Of a stretch of DNA of 64,000 bases, positions 18,029 through 27,200 are shown piece by piece (the first letter of the stretch is position 1; each line of letters opens with the position of its first letter). Under the pieces are notes generated by a model. That model was not told the origin of the DNA and did not search any database. It was given only the letters and a program-made list of their open reading frames with translations. The stretch is from assembly GCA_965279165.1 (NCBI GenBank), contig OZ257140.1:930001-994000 (forward strand), written 5' to 3'. The stretch comes from JBAYIE01 sp965279165 (GTDB taxonomy: Bacteria; Bacteroidota; Bacteroidia; UKL13-3). Both the position numbers and the translations under genes were made by a program.

Positions 18029-19255
18029 GTGAAAGTTCCTTTAAAAATTGCCGGCAGGTATTTTCTATCCCGAAAAATGGGCGGTTCCTTAAACCTTATT
18101 TCTGTTATATCAGGAATTTCCTTATTGGGTTATATAACAGGCGCAGCTGCCCTTCTTATCGTACTTAGTGTTTTCAATGGCTTCGAAAATCTGTTTGTTT
18201 CTTTATACAATAATTTTGATGCCGATATCCAAATTAGCTCAGCAGAAGGTAAAACATTTAACACCAATCGCATCAATTGGAATAAGTTAAATCAAACCAA
18301 AGGAATTGTACGATATTCTAAAGCACTTGAAGAAAACGTTCTACTAAAATATGGCGACAGGCAAAGTATTGCAACTGCAAAAGGAGTTGATGCTGATTAT
18401 TTAACCATGACTGCTTTAGATAGCTGTATTGTAAGAGGAGAAAAAAAGATAGAGGAGAATGGTATTGGATATGCCATGGCCGGACAAGGAATTGCATATC
18501 AACTGGCAATTGACCCTGAAGATTTATTTAATCGCTTGGTTTTTTATATGCCCGACCGACATGCTGAAAATGCAATGGATATATCTACTTCATTTAAACA
18601 AGAAGCATTGTATCCGGCAGCAATTTTTTCTGTACAACAAGAAGTGGATGATAAATATGTTTTGGTTCCATTATCCTTTATGGAGAAACTTACCGGCAAA
18701 TCGAATGAAATTTCGTCGATTGAAATACAAACAGATAAACAAACAGATACCGACGAATTAATCAATGATTTACAAGTTGATTTTCCAGGTTCATCCTATG
18801 TAATTAAAAACAGATTTCAACAACGAGAAGCCTTTTTTAAGGTGATGAAATCGGAAAAACTTATCAGCTATTTTATACTGTTCTTTATACTGTTAATCGC
18901 TGCAAGCAATACCATTGGATCGTTATTTATTCTTGTTATGGAAAAGCAAAAAGATATCCGCATTTTGAGTAGTAGCGGACTTCAACGAAAACAAATCGGA
19001 TATATCTTTATCATCGAAGGCATCATACAAGCGATAGTTGGTGGAACAATTGGAATTGGTATAGCAATTATATTATGTCTGTTGCAACAAGAATATGGTT
19101 TTGTTAAATTGAGCGAAGCTGCGGTATTCCTGTTTCAGGCCTACCCTGTTCATTTACTCTTTTCCGATATTATTCTGGTGTTTGGTACCGTTATCCTCCT
19201 TGGGATTTTAACTTCTCTTTATCCTGCTTACAAAGCCCGAAAATTAACTCTTTAA
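18029..19255 (+). CDS. LolC/LolE-type ABC transporter permease
   Basis: A 408-residue inner-membrane permease of the FtsX/LolCE group, which with an ATPase would release lipoproteins for transport to the outer membrane. One N-terminal membrane segment (about residues 20-50) is followed by a periplasmic domain and three C-terminal segments (about 285-315, 330-360 and 370-400), the standard topology. The KAGRYFLSRK-like opening (KIAGRYFLSRK) and LISVISGISLLGY are typical. The start is GTG. No LolD ATPase is adjacent. The 3' end overlaps the converging DedA gene by 12 bp. Confidence 0.88.
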   Translation: MKVPLKIAGRYFLSRKMGGSLNLISVISGISLLGYITGAAALLIVLSVFNGFENLFVSLYNNFDADIQISSAEGKTFNTNRINWNKLNQTKGIVRYSKALEENVLLKYGDRQSIATAKGVDADYLTMTALDSCIVRGEKKIEENGIGYAMAGQGIAYQLAIDPEDLFNRLVFYMPDRHAENAMDISTSFKQEALYPAAIFSVQQEVDDKYVLVPLSFMEKLTGKSNEISSIEIQTDKQTDTDELINDLQVDFPGSSYVIKNRFQQREAFFKVMKSEKLISYFILFFILLIAASNTIGSLFILVMEKQKDIRILSSSGLQRKQIGYIFIIEGIIQAIVGGTIGIGIAIILCLLQQEYGFVKLSEAAVFLFQAYPVHLLFSDIILVFGTVILLGILTSLYPAYKARKLTL

Positions 19256-19870
19256 GTTTTCTGCTTTCTTTTGATTTCTGATATTTCTTAGAATTGGTAT
19301 GGTAGTAATGATAATAAAACCAATTACGATATAATTCAGGTAATCGAGTGCATTAGGAAACATACTGCCAACATAATATCCTGCAGTAACCAATGTACCT
19401 GTCCATAAAACTGCTCCAATAATATTGTACATAAAAAAAACTTTGTGCCCTACCTTTACCACACCCGACAAAATGGGTGCAAACGTGCGAACTATTGGCA
19501 AAAATCTGCCTAAAACCAATGCCGGACCGCCATATTGTTTGTAAAAATTTTCGGCGGTAGTTACATAACTGCGTTTAAAAAAAACAGATTCTTTCTTGTT
19601 ATATAATGCCTCGCCGGTTTTAAACCCAAAATAGTAACCGGCATAATAACCCAATATGGCAGAAATAATTATACTTACCTCCAAAAAGACCAAATCCACT
19701 TGCAACACATTCAGGTAACATAACAGTCCTGCCGTAAAAAGCAACGAATCACCTGCCAGAAAAAAACCAAAGAATATACCATTCTCTAGAAAAACCACCA
19801 GCATAATCAATGCCAGTCCGCCAAATCGGATTAACTCCTCCGGTTTAAAAATATCCCAAAAACTATTCAA
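19244..19870 (-). CDS. DedA family membrane protein
   Basis: A 208-residue member of the DedA/SNARE-associated superfamily, thought to flip or translocate lipid carriers such as undecaprenyl phosphate across the inner membrane. The signature is visible: FGFFLAGDSLLFTAGLL, GYYAGYYFGFKTG, and GRFLPIVRTFAPILSGV with the two conserved Arg residues, plus four or five membrane segments. It has the typical length for the family. It converges on the permease gene and overlaps its 3' end slightly. Confidence 0.9.
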   Translation of the reverse strand: MNSFWDIFKPEELIRFGGLALIMLVVFLENGIFFGFFLAGDSLLFTAGLLCYLNVLQVDLVFLEVSIIISAILGYYAGYYFGFKTGEALYNKKESVFFKRSYVTTAENFYKQYGGPALVLGRFLPIVRTFAPILSGVVKVGHKVFFMYNIIGAVLWTGTLVTAGYYVGSMFPNALDYLNYIVIGFIIITTIPILRNIRNQKKAENLKS

Positions 19871-19995
19871 TCGTTTTGCTTTTTGTAAACATAAGTATTT
19901 GTTATAAATTAAAAAATAAAAGGTGGTTAGGAGCGCAAAAATCCATTGTCAGAAAGATTTTTCACATAAAAGCACAATACCTTGTCGTTAGTTAT

Positions 19996-20003
19996 TATTT
20001 TTG
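19996..20003 (+). promoter_or_regulatory. Bacteroidota -7 box close to the rhomboid start
   Basis: TATTTTTG ends only 7 nt before the ATG at 20011. If transcription begins the usual few bases after this box the mRNA would be nearly leaderless. Confidence 0.5.
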
Positions 20004-20010
20004 ATTCTTT

Positions 20011-20847
20011 ATGAACCAATTCAGACAAGCCAGTATTATCCCTCCGGTGGTTAAGAACCTACTAATTATTAACGGACTATGTTTTCTTGCCAATGTTATT
20101 TTAGAAACGAGATACAATTATAGTCTTAACCAAACTTTGGGGTTGTATTATCCGGAAAGCAGTTTCTTCAAACCCATTCAGTTTTTATCGCATGTATTTA
20201 TGCATGGCAGTTTTATGCATTTGATTTTTAACATGTTCTCGTTGTGGATGTTTGGAGCTGTACTGGAAAACTACTGGGGCCCCAAAAAATTCTTTATTTA
20301 TTATTTTGTTACCGCATTTGGAGCTGCCTTGTTACATCTCGGAGTAAATGCATTGGAGATTCATCAGATTCGTTCTGCTATTTCCGTTTATGCTGCAAAT
20401 CCCAACGTAAATGACTTTGTTTTGTTTATCCAAGATCATAAGGGTTCAGTAAATCCTGAATTTTATAGCCGATTAACCGCATTTTATAACGAATGGGCAT
20501 TACAACCCGAAAACACGGAAGCCATAGCCCAGTCATCCGAAATATTAAATAGTTTTGCTTATGCTAAAATGAATGTTCCGGTAGTTGGTGCTTCAGGAGC
20601 TGTTTTTGGTTTGTTGTTGGCATTTGGTATGTTGTTTCCCAATGCCCAGTTGATGATGATATTCTTACCTATTCCAATCAAAGCAAAATATTTTGTAATG
20701 ATATACGGTGGTCTGGAATTATTTCAAGGGATATCCAATAACCCAAGTGACAATGTTGCCCATTTTGCCCATTTAGGTGGTATGCTCTTTGGATTTATTC
20801 TGATAAAAATTTGGCAGAAAAACCAAAACCGTTTTAAGATGTATTAA
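20011..20847 (+). CDS. Rhomboid family intramembrane serine protease
   Basis: A 278-residue six-helix membrane protein. The catalytic Ser is in VVGASGAVFGLL (GASG motif, about residue 194) and the catalytic His in NVAHFAHLGG (about residue 248); the HLIFNMFSLW segment of TM2 carries the conserved His and Asn. It contains a soluble insert of about 65 residues between TM3 and TM4. Substrates are unknown. It heads a cluster of four co-directional genes with very tight spacing (6 bp to the next). Confidence 0.92.
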   Translation: MNQFRQASIIPPVVKNLLIINGLCFLANVILETRYNYSLNQTLGLYYPESSFFKPIQFLSHVFMHGSFMHLIFNMFSLWMFGAVLENYWGPKKFFIYYFVTAFGAALLHLGVNALEIHQIRSAISVYAANPNVNDFVLFIQDHKGSVNPEFYSRLTAFYNEWALQPENTEAIAQSSEILNSFAYAKMNVPVVGASGAVFGLLLAFGMLFPNAQLMMIFLPIPIKAKYFVMIYGGLELFQGISNNPSDNVAHFAHLGGMLFGFILIKIWQKNQNRFKMY

Positions 20848-20853
20848 ACCATA

Positions 20854-21720
20854 ATGAAACTAATTCAGGATATAAAATATTTCTTTTTATCGACCGATAA
20901 TGCCATCCGAAAAATTATAGGAATCAATATTCTTGTATTTCTGGTAACCGGATTTGTTAACCTCATGTTATACCTTTCGAAAGCCGATGCAACCTACTGG
21001 CATGTATTTAACCGGGCACTGATGTTACCGGCCTTATTCGGTACTTTTTTTACCCAGCCCTGGTCAATTATTTCTTACATGTTTTTACACGATAGTTTTT
21101 TTCATATCCTGTTTAACATGTTATGGCTTTATTGGATTGGTAACATTTTGCAGGAATATTTAGGAAACCGAAAATTATATGAAGCATACTTTGCAGGTGG
21201 AGTCATCGGAGGATTGATTTACATGGTTAGTTACCACGTTTTTCCTGCATTTGAATCTAGTTTGCCTTATGCATTTGCCATTGGTGCATCTGCTTGTGTT
21301 TTAAGTATTGTTGCAGCCACTGCAACCCTGTTGCCCGATTATACCATATCCTTGCTTTTTTTTGGCAATGTAAAATTAAAATGGTTAGCCCTTATTTCGA
21401 TTGTATTGGATTTGATTAGTATTCCAAATGGAAACGCAGGTGGACATATTGCACATCTTGGAGGAGCCCTTTGCGGATTTTTGTATATTCATTTTTTATA
21501 CAAAAGGGGCGGTCATCTTGTTCCCGACAAACTTTATTCGTTGTTTAAGCCCTCTTCTAAATTAAAAGTATTCAGCCATAGCAAAAACATAAAAGCTACC
21601 TCTCGTAGAAACGCATCACAAGAAGAGGTAGATGCTATTCTTGATAAAATCTCCAAATCAGGCTACGATAGTTTAACCAAACACGAGAAAGAAACCTTGT
21701 TTAAAGCCAGTAAAGACTAA
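20854..21720 (+). CDS. Second rhomboid family protein, altered active-site motif
   Basis: A 288-residue rhomboid paralogue directly after the first. TM2 has HILFNMLWLYWIGN and the late helix has GGHIAHLGGALCG with the catalytic-type His. The Ser motif reads AIGASACVLS, i.e. GASA instead of the usual GxSG, so Ser is kept but the following Gly is Ala. It may be active with changed specificity or be a pseudoprotease-like member. A soluble C-terminal tail of about 60 residues follows the last helix. Its stop overlaps the next start by one base (TAATG). Confidence 0.88.
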   Translation: MKLIQDIKYFFLSTDNAIRKIIGINILVFLVTGFVNLMLYLSKADATYWHVFNRALMLPALFGTFFTQPWSIISYMFLHDSFFHILFNMLWLYWIGNILQEYLGNRKLYEAYFAGGVIGGLIYMVSYHVFPAFESSLPYAFAIGASACVLSIVAATATLLPDYTISLLFFGNVKLKWLALISIVLDLISIPNGNAGGHIAHLGGALCGFLYIHFLYKRGGHLVPDKLYSLFKPSSKLKVFSHSKNIKATSRRNASQEEVDAILDKISKSGYDSLTKHEKETLFKASKD

Positions 21721-22802
21721 TGTTTATCCTTCACCGCATCGTTTTCTTTTTTAATACCTTGGCTATACTTGCTTTGTTGGCATCTTACCTCGCACCTTTT
21801 GTTACCCCTGAACTTTCATGGCATATAGCTTTTCTTGGTCTGGCTTATCCTGCCATCTTAGGATTGAATATCCTTTTTATTATTTACTGGGCTGTTTTCT
21901 TGAAACTAAAATTTATTTTTTCACTTGCCACCATTATTATCGGTTGGAATTATATACCAAGATTTATTCAGTTTAATGCCATTCGTACTACAAACAAAAC
22001 CGAAAACACAATCCGAATGGTAACTTTTAACACCAAGTATTTCGGATTTTTTGAAAAAATTAACACAGAAGATGAAGGCGATTTTCTGGAAAAACTCACC
22101 AAAGTAGATCCTGATATTATCTGTTTTCAGGAAATCTTCAATGGGATAAACATGAAAAATAACCTGATTACCGCCATTCAGAAAAAATACCAAAAATACT
22201 ATTTGGCAAATATTGTAATTCAAAATGGGTTATGGAATGTCGACAACTTAGGCTTGATAAGCAGGTTGCCAATTGTAAAAAAAGGAGTTGTAGAACATGA
22301 CCCTATATCCGGTAATTACACCATCTATGCCGACATTGTAAAAGGAAAAGACACCATCAGGGTCATAACTACCCATTTGCAATCGATTCGTTTCGAGAAA
22401 AAACAATATGATGCGGTAATCAATCTGAAAGACAATATCGATTCTATTGAATGGTACCAGTACAAAAAAATTGCAAGCAAGATGAAGCATGCCTTTCTCA
22501 TGCGGTCGAAACAAGTGGATGCTGTTCGTGAGTTTATTGATAAATCGCCCTATAAAGTTATTGTTTGCGGCGACTTTAACGATTCGCCAACTTCTTATGC
22601 TTATCGTACCATCAGAGGCAATTTAAAAGATGCCTTTATGGAAGCAGGTTCGGGCTTAGGTCGTACCTATGTTGGTCCGATGCCCTCTCTTCGCATTGAT
22701 TATATTTTAGGAGATGAGGGATTCTCATTCTATAATTATTACGCCAAATCCTTTCCATTCAGCGACCATAAAATGGTTTCGTGTACCATAAAAATAAAAT
22801 GA
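21720..22802 (+). CDS. Endonuclease/exonuclease/phosphatase (EEP) family protein with membrane N-terminus
   Basis: A 360-residue protein with two or three N-terminal membrane helices (to about residue 85) and a C-terminal EEP domain. The metal- and phosphate-binding motifs are present: MVTFNTKYF near residue 100, CFQEIF near 135, VITTHLQS near 218, VCGDFNDSP near 282 and SDHKMV near the end. Such membrane-anchored EEP proteins may be phosphodiesterases or sphingomyelinase-like enzymes; the substrate is not deducible. It is translationally coupled to both neighbours (1-bp and 4-bp overlaps). Confidence 0.87.
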   Translation: MFILHRIVFFFNTLAILALLASYLAPFVTPELSWHIAFLGLAYPAILGLNILFIIYWAVFLKLKFIFSLATIIIGWNYIPRFIQFNAIRTTNKTENTIRMVTFNTKYFGFFEKINTEDEGDFLEKLTKVDPDIICFQEIFNGINMKNNLITAIQKKYQKYYLANIVIQNGLWNVDNLGLISRLPIVKKGVVEHDPISGNYTIYADIVKGKDTIRVITTHLQSIRFEKKQYDAVINLKDNIDSIEWYQYKKIASKMKHAFLMRSKQVDAVREFIDKSPYKVIVCGDFNDSPTSYAYRTIRGNLKDAFMEAGSGLGRTYVGPMPSLRIDYILGDEGFSFYNYYAKSFPFSDHKMVSCTIKIK

Positions 22803-23146
22803 TTACGATTTACGGAATTAAAAACTGCGATACCATGAAGAAAACTTTTGATTGGATGGAAAATCAAAAAGTAAAGTATCAGTTTCATAACTACAAAACA
22901 GAAGGACTCACCATTTTGAAAGTAAATGAGTGGCTCACCAAAGTAACCATATCCGAATTAATTAACCAAAAAGGAACCACTTTTCGTAACCTTACCGAGA
23001 TTCAAAAAAAGAAAATTTTGACTACGAAAACTTCTGCGGAAATTATACTCCTTAATCCTTCGGTTATCAAACGTCCTTTAATTGAATGGAAGGATAAACT
23101 GTTTATTGGATTCACCCCTACCATTTGGCATTTCGGAAAACAATAG
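22799..23146 (+). CDS. YffB/Spx-like ArsC-family protein
   Basis: A 115-residue thioredoxin-fold protein. The start MITIYGIKNCDTMKK closely follows E. coli YffB and related Spx/ArsC-like proteins, with a single redox Cys in the N-terminal loop and a cis-Pro-type segment IKRPLIEW. YffB function is unsettled (possible glutathione-dependent reductase). The ATG at 22799 overlaps the upstream stop as ATGA, which decides against the GTG 18 nt earlier. Confidence 0.85.
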   Translation: MITIYGIKNCDTMKKTFDWMENQKVKYQFHNYKTEGLTILKVNEWLTKVTISELINQKGTTFRNLTEIQKKKILTTKTSAEIILLNPSVIKRPLIEWKDKLFIGFTPTIWHFGKQ

Positions 23147-23158
23147 TAATTTGCCTGT

Positions 23159-23458
23159 ATGAAAAAAGTACTTTTAACCTTTGCTGGATTTTTAACCGGA
23201 ATAATTTTGGTTCAAGCCCAGGTTCCTAAACTAAATACTTCAACCAAATCTATGTCGACATATAGCAATCTAATGAACAAAGACATGGCAACCGTAATGA
23301 AGGAATTAAAAATGACGGCTAAGGATACCATTGGTAAAACCGGAACTACCACTTTACAAAATCAGCCCGGTAAAAAATATACCACATTAAAAGTTGCCTC
23401 GGGCGACCAATTGGCCTTTTATCAAAACAAACTAAGTGCTATTATTCCTAAAAAATAA
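23159..23458 (+). CDS. Small secreted protein of unknown function
   Basis: A 99-residue protein with an N-terminal signal peptide (MKKVLLTFAGFLTGIILVQAQ, cleavage probably after AQA) and a short, Thr/Lys-rich mature part without Cys. I recognise no domain. It follows the YffB-like gene by 12 bp and precedes a terminator, so it is the last gene of the rhomboid cluster or its own short unit. Confidence 0.65.
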   Translation: MKKVLLTFAGFLTGIILVQAQVPKLNTSTKSMSTYSNLMNKDMATVMKELKMTAKDTIGKTGTTTLQNQPGKKYTTLKVASGDQLAFYQNKLSAIIPKK

Positions 23459-23497
23459 AGGAAGGAAATCTAACATTAGAAAACCTTCCTTTAATAT
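23457..23497 (+). terminator. Rho-independent terminator of the rhomboid cluster
   Basis: Stem AAAGGAAGG pairs with CCTTCCTTT across an 18-nt loop. It sits between converging genes and could act both ways. Confidence 0.7.
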
Positions 23498-23516
23498 TTA
23501 AACGTAATAATTAGGA

Positions 23517-23912
23517 TTATTCGTGCGAGGTAGTATTTGAATCATTTGGATTTTCATGTCCATTGTTTTCTTTTCCTTCACATTCCTCGTCATCATCACA
23601 ATCAGCTCCATGTTTTTCGCAATCTTCTTTATTCATCATTCCACCACAACAAGCGTCACCTTTACCATGATGCATCATCATCTTGTGGTGCCTCATCATT
23701 TTCATTTCTTTACCAGGCTTACACGAATCTCCACATGTCATGCGCATAATTCCTTGAGAAATCTGGCAGATTAAGATCAAAACTGCAAATCCAATTACCA
23801 GGTACATCATCCATTTATACAAGGCACCATGCTCCTGAGACTTGTTTTTGTTCCATACATGCAAACCTGCAAGAATGGTTAAAAGCGTAACGCAAACTGA
23901 TATATAATACAT
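23517..23912 (-). CDS. Membrane protein with Met/His/Cys-rich metal-binding tail
   Basis: A 131-residue protein not assigned to any family I know. Two membrane helices (about residues 1-18 and 33-54) are followed by a tail of about 75 residues packed with Met, His, Cys and acidic residues: MTCGDSC, a stretch of alternating Met and His (MMRHHKMMMHH), DACCGGMM, then a DDDEECEGK acidic run. The composition suggests binding of a soft metal such as copper or zinc outside or inside the cytoplasmic membrane. It is not clearly linked to its neighbours. Confidence 0.7.
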   Translation of the reverse strand: MYYISVCVTLLTILAGLHVWNKNKSQEHGALYKWMMYLVIGFAVLILICQISQGIMRMTCGDSCKPGKEMKMMRHHKMMMHHGKGDACCGGMMNKEDCEKHGADCDDDEECEGKENNGHENPNDSNTTSHE

Positions 23913-23949
23913 AATTTTTTAAATTTATACCACAAAGTTTAGTGAATTA

Positions 23950-24195
23950 TGGGCATAAAACCTAATAAAAGGTATAAGGGTTAGGGTTAGCGCATAGGCA
24001 CAAGGCACTATGCGCAACTAGGCACAAGGCACTATGCGCAACTAGGCACAAGGCACTATGCGCAACTAGGCACAAGGCACTAGGCGCAACCAGGCACAAC
24101 AAGGCACAACTTCCTAATCCCTCTTCCCTAATCACTTACCCCCAACCACTATCCCCTAACCACTATCCCCTTATCCCTAATCACTTACCCCTCAT
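23950..24195. repeat. 24-bp tandem repeat plus heptamer array
   Basis: Four 24-bp units (aggcacaaggcactatgcgc + aact) start at 23996, 24020, 24044 and 24068; the fourth has two or three changes and partial units follow to about 24110. Each unit is three heptamers plus 3 nt. From about 24110 to 24195 a ccctaat/ccctaac heptamer array (the complement of the gattagg family at 12197) runs up to the end of icmF. Confidence 0.85.
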
Positions 24196-24201
24196 CCCTT
24201 C

Positions 24202-27200
24202 CTACATATTCCTCCTATACTGCCCGCCAACCTCAAACAATGCAGATGTTATCTGTCCTAAAGAACAATATTTAACGGTTTCCATCAATGCATCAAAAAT
24301 ATTTCCATTGTGAATCGCAACCTGTTGTAGTTTATGCAGCATCTCTTTCCCTTTTTCTTCATTCACTGTTTTAAGAATCTGTAACATTTCAATTTGGTAT
24401 TCCTTTTCTTCGGTGGTCGAACGGATTACTTCTTTTGGTAATACAGTTGGAGATCCTTTGCTGCTTAAAAAAGTATTTACTCCAATGATTGGAAATTCGC
24501 CACTATGTTTTTGCATTTCATAGTACATACTTTCTTCCTGTATCTTATTACGTTGGTACATGGTTTCCATTGCTCCTAAAACCCCTCCCCGCTCTGTAAT
24601 TCTGTCAAACTCACTCAATACAGCTTCTTCAACCAGATCTGTTAATTCTTCGATAATAAAGGAACCTTGTAAAGGATTTTCATTTTTTGCTAAACCCAAT
24701 TCGCGGTTAATAATCAATTGAATTGCCATTGCCCTACGAACCGATTCTTCAGTTGGTGTTGTGATGGCTTCATCGTATGCGTTGGTATGCAAAGAATTGC
24801 AATTATCATAGATGGCATATAACGCTTGCAACGTAGTACGTATGTCATTGAAATCAATTTCCTGTGCATGCAAACTTCTGCCACTGGTTTGGATATGGTA
24901 TTTCAACATTTGTGAACGTTCGTTTGCCCCATACTTCAACTTCATTGCCTTTGCCCAAATTCTTCTGGATACCCTTCCTATTACAGCATATTCCGGATCT
25001 ATACCATTGCTAAAAAAGAAAGATAAGTTTGGCGCAAAATCATCAATATTCATTCCGCGACTTAAATAATATTCTACAAAAGTGAAGCCGTTGGATAAAG
25101 TTAATGCCAATTGGGTAATCGGATTTGCTCCTGCTTCGGCAATATGGTAACCACTAATCGATACCGAATAAAAATTACGTACATTGTTATCAATAAAATA
25201 TTGTTGCACGTCGCCCATTACACGTAACGAAAACTCAGTAGAAAAAATACACGTATTCTGTGCCTGGTCTTCCTTTAAAATATCAGCTTGAACTGTTCCT
25301 CTTACTTGTTTTAACGTATCTACTTTTATCTTCTGGTACACTTCATTAGGTAATACCATATCTCCGGTTACTCCAAGCAACATCAGTCCTAAACCATTAT
25401 TGCCTTCCGGTAACTCATCTGCATGATAACCCGGACGTTTGGTTCCTTTCTTTTTATATATCTCATCAATTTTCGCATTCACTTCATCTTCCATACCATG
25501 TTTTTTGATATACAATTCACATTGTTGGTCGATGGCCGCATTCATAAAAAATGCACAAATTATAGCTGCAGGACCATTAATGGTCATGGAAACTGAAGTT
25601 TTTGGATCAGCCAAATTAAATCCGGAATACAATTTTTTTGCAGCGTCCAAACTCCAAACACTTACTCCCGAATTTCCAATTTTTCCATAAATATCCGGAC
25701 GATGATCCGGGTCGTTTCCGTATAAGGTAACCGAATCAAATGCGGTACTCAAACGTGCAGCCGGCATTCCTATTGATACGTAATGAAAACGTTTGTTGGT
25801 TCGCTCCGGACCACCTTCTCCGGCAAACATACGGGTTGGATCCTCGCCTTCTCGTTTAAACGGATAAATTCCCGAAGTGTAAGGGAACTCTCCCGGAAAG
25901 TTTTCCTGCAAAGCCCATTGCAAAATATCTCCCCAACTTTTAAATTTCGGTACCGATATTTTGGGAATCTGACTATGCGATAAGGACTCCGAATGGGTTT
26001 GAATTTTTATCTCTTTATCTCTTACTTTAAATATGTAATATTCATTCCGATATAGATTCTTCTTCTCTTCCCAAGTCTCTAATATTTTCAAATTCTTTGG
26101 ATCCAAATCCAAAACAACCGAAGCATAGGTCTCTTCCAATCCTTTAACCAACCTGTCTTTATCTTCGAGATTAGAGGTTTTTATCGTTTCGATACTTGAC
26201 TTTAATCCGTATAGTTTGTCTGCAATCGCTGCTTGTTTGGCTACCCACTTATCAAAGTTCCTGTTGTTTTCGGAAATTTCTGATAAATACCTGGTTCTAG
26301 AAGGAGGAATGATAAAAACTTTTTCGCTCATCTCATCCGAACTGGCAAATTCGGAATGCAGATTTACTTTTGTTTTTTCAGTAATTTTTTCCATCACTGC
26401 TTTATACAACCGATTCATTCCGGGATCGTTGAATTGCGAAGCAATGGTTCCATAAACCGGCATAGAATCCGGCGATTTGTCAAATTGCTGGTGGTTGCGC
26501 TGGTATTGCTTTTTTACATCACGTAAAGCATCTAAGGAACCCTTTTTATCAAATTTGTTAATAGCAATGATATCGGCAAAATCCAACATATCGATCTTTT
26601 CTAATTGTGTTGCAGCGCCATATTCGGGCGTCATAACATACAATGCGATATCGCTGTGATCCATTATTTCGGTATCGCTTTGTCCGATGCCCGAAGTTTC
26701 TAAAATGATTAAATCAAAAGCGGCAGCCTTCATAATATCCACTGCTTCTTTTACATGTTTTGATAATGCAAGATTTGATTGACGGGTAGCCAACGAACGC
26801 ATAAAAACACGTGGGTTTCTTATCGAATTCATACGAATTCTATCACCCAACAAAGCGCCACCGGTTTTTCGTTTGCTTGGATCTACGGAAATTATTGCAA
26901 TATTCTTGTCTTTAAAATCCAATAAAAATCGCCGAACCAATTCATCTACCAACGAGGATTTACCTGCTCCTCCTGTTCCGGTTATTCCCAATACCGGAGT
27001 GAGTGCCTTATCGGCAGCCTGCATAATATCCTGGTGCATTTTTCCAAATGCAATCGGATCGTTTTCGGCAGCCGAAATCAAGCGCGCTATCGATTTATAA
27101 TCTCTCTCTTTTAAATGTTTGGCTTCTCCGTTTAAGTTGGTTCCGGTTGGGAAATCACAAGATTGCAACATATCGTTAATCATTCCTTGTAACCCCATGG

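Noticed and set aside
22799..23146. Calling the YffB-like gene an arsenate reductase
   Set aside because: The N-terminal motif KNCDTMKK is of the YffB/Spx-like branch; a canonical ArsC motif is in the separate gene at 56038.
23996..24110. CRISPR-like 24-bp direct repeats
   Set aside because: Units abut without spacers; the period is a multiple of the heptamer pattern seen elsewhere.
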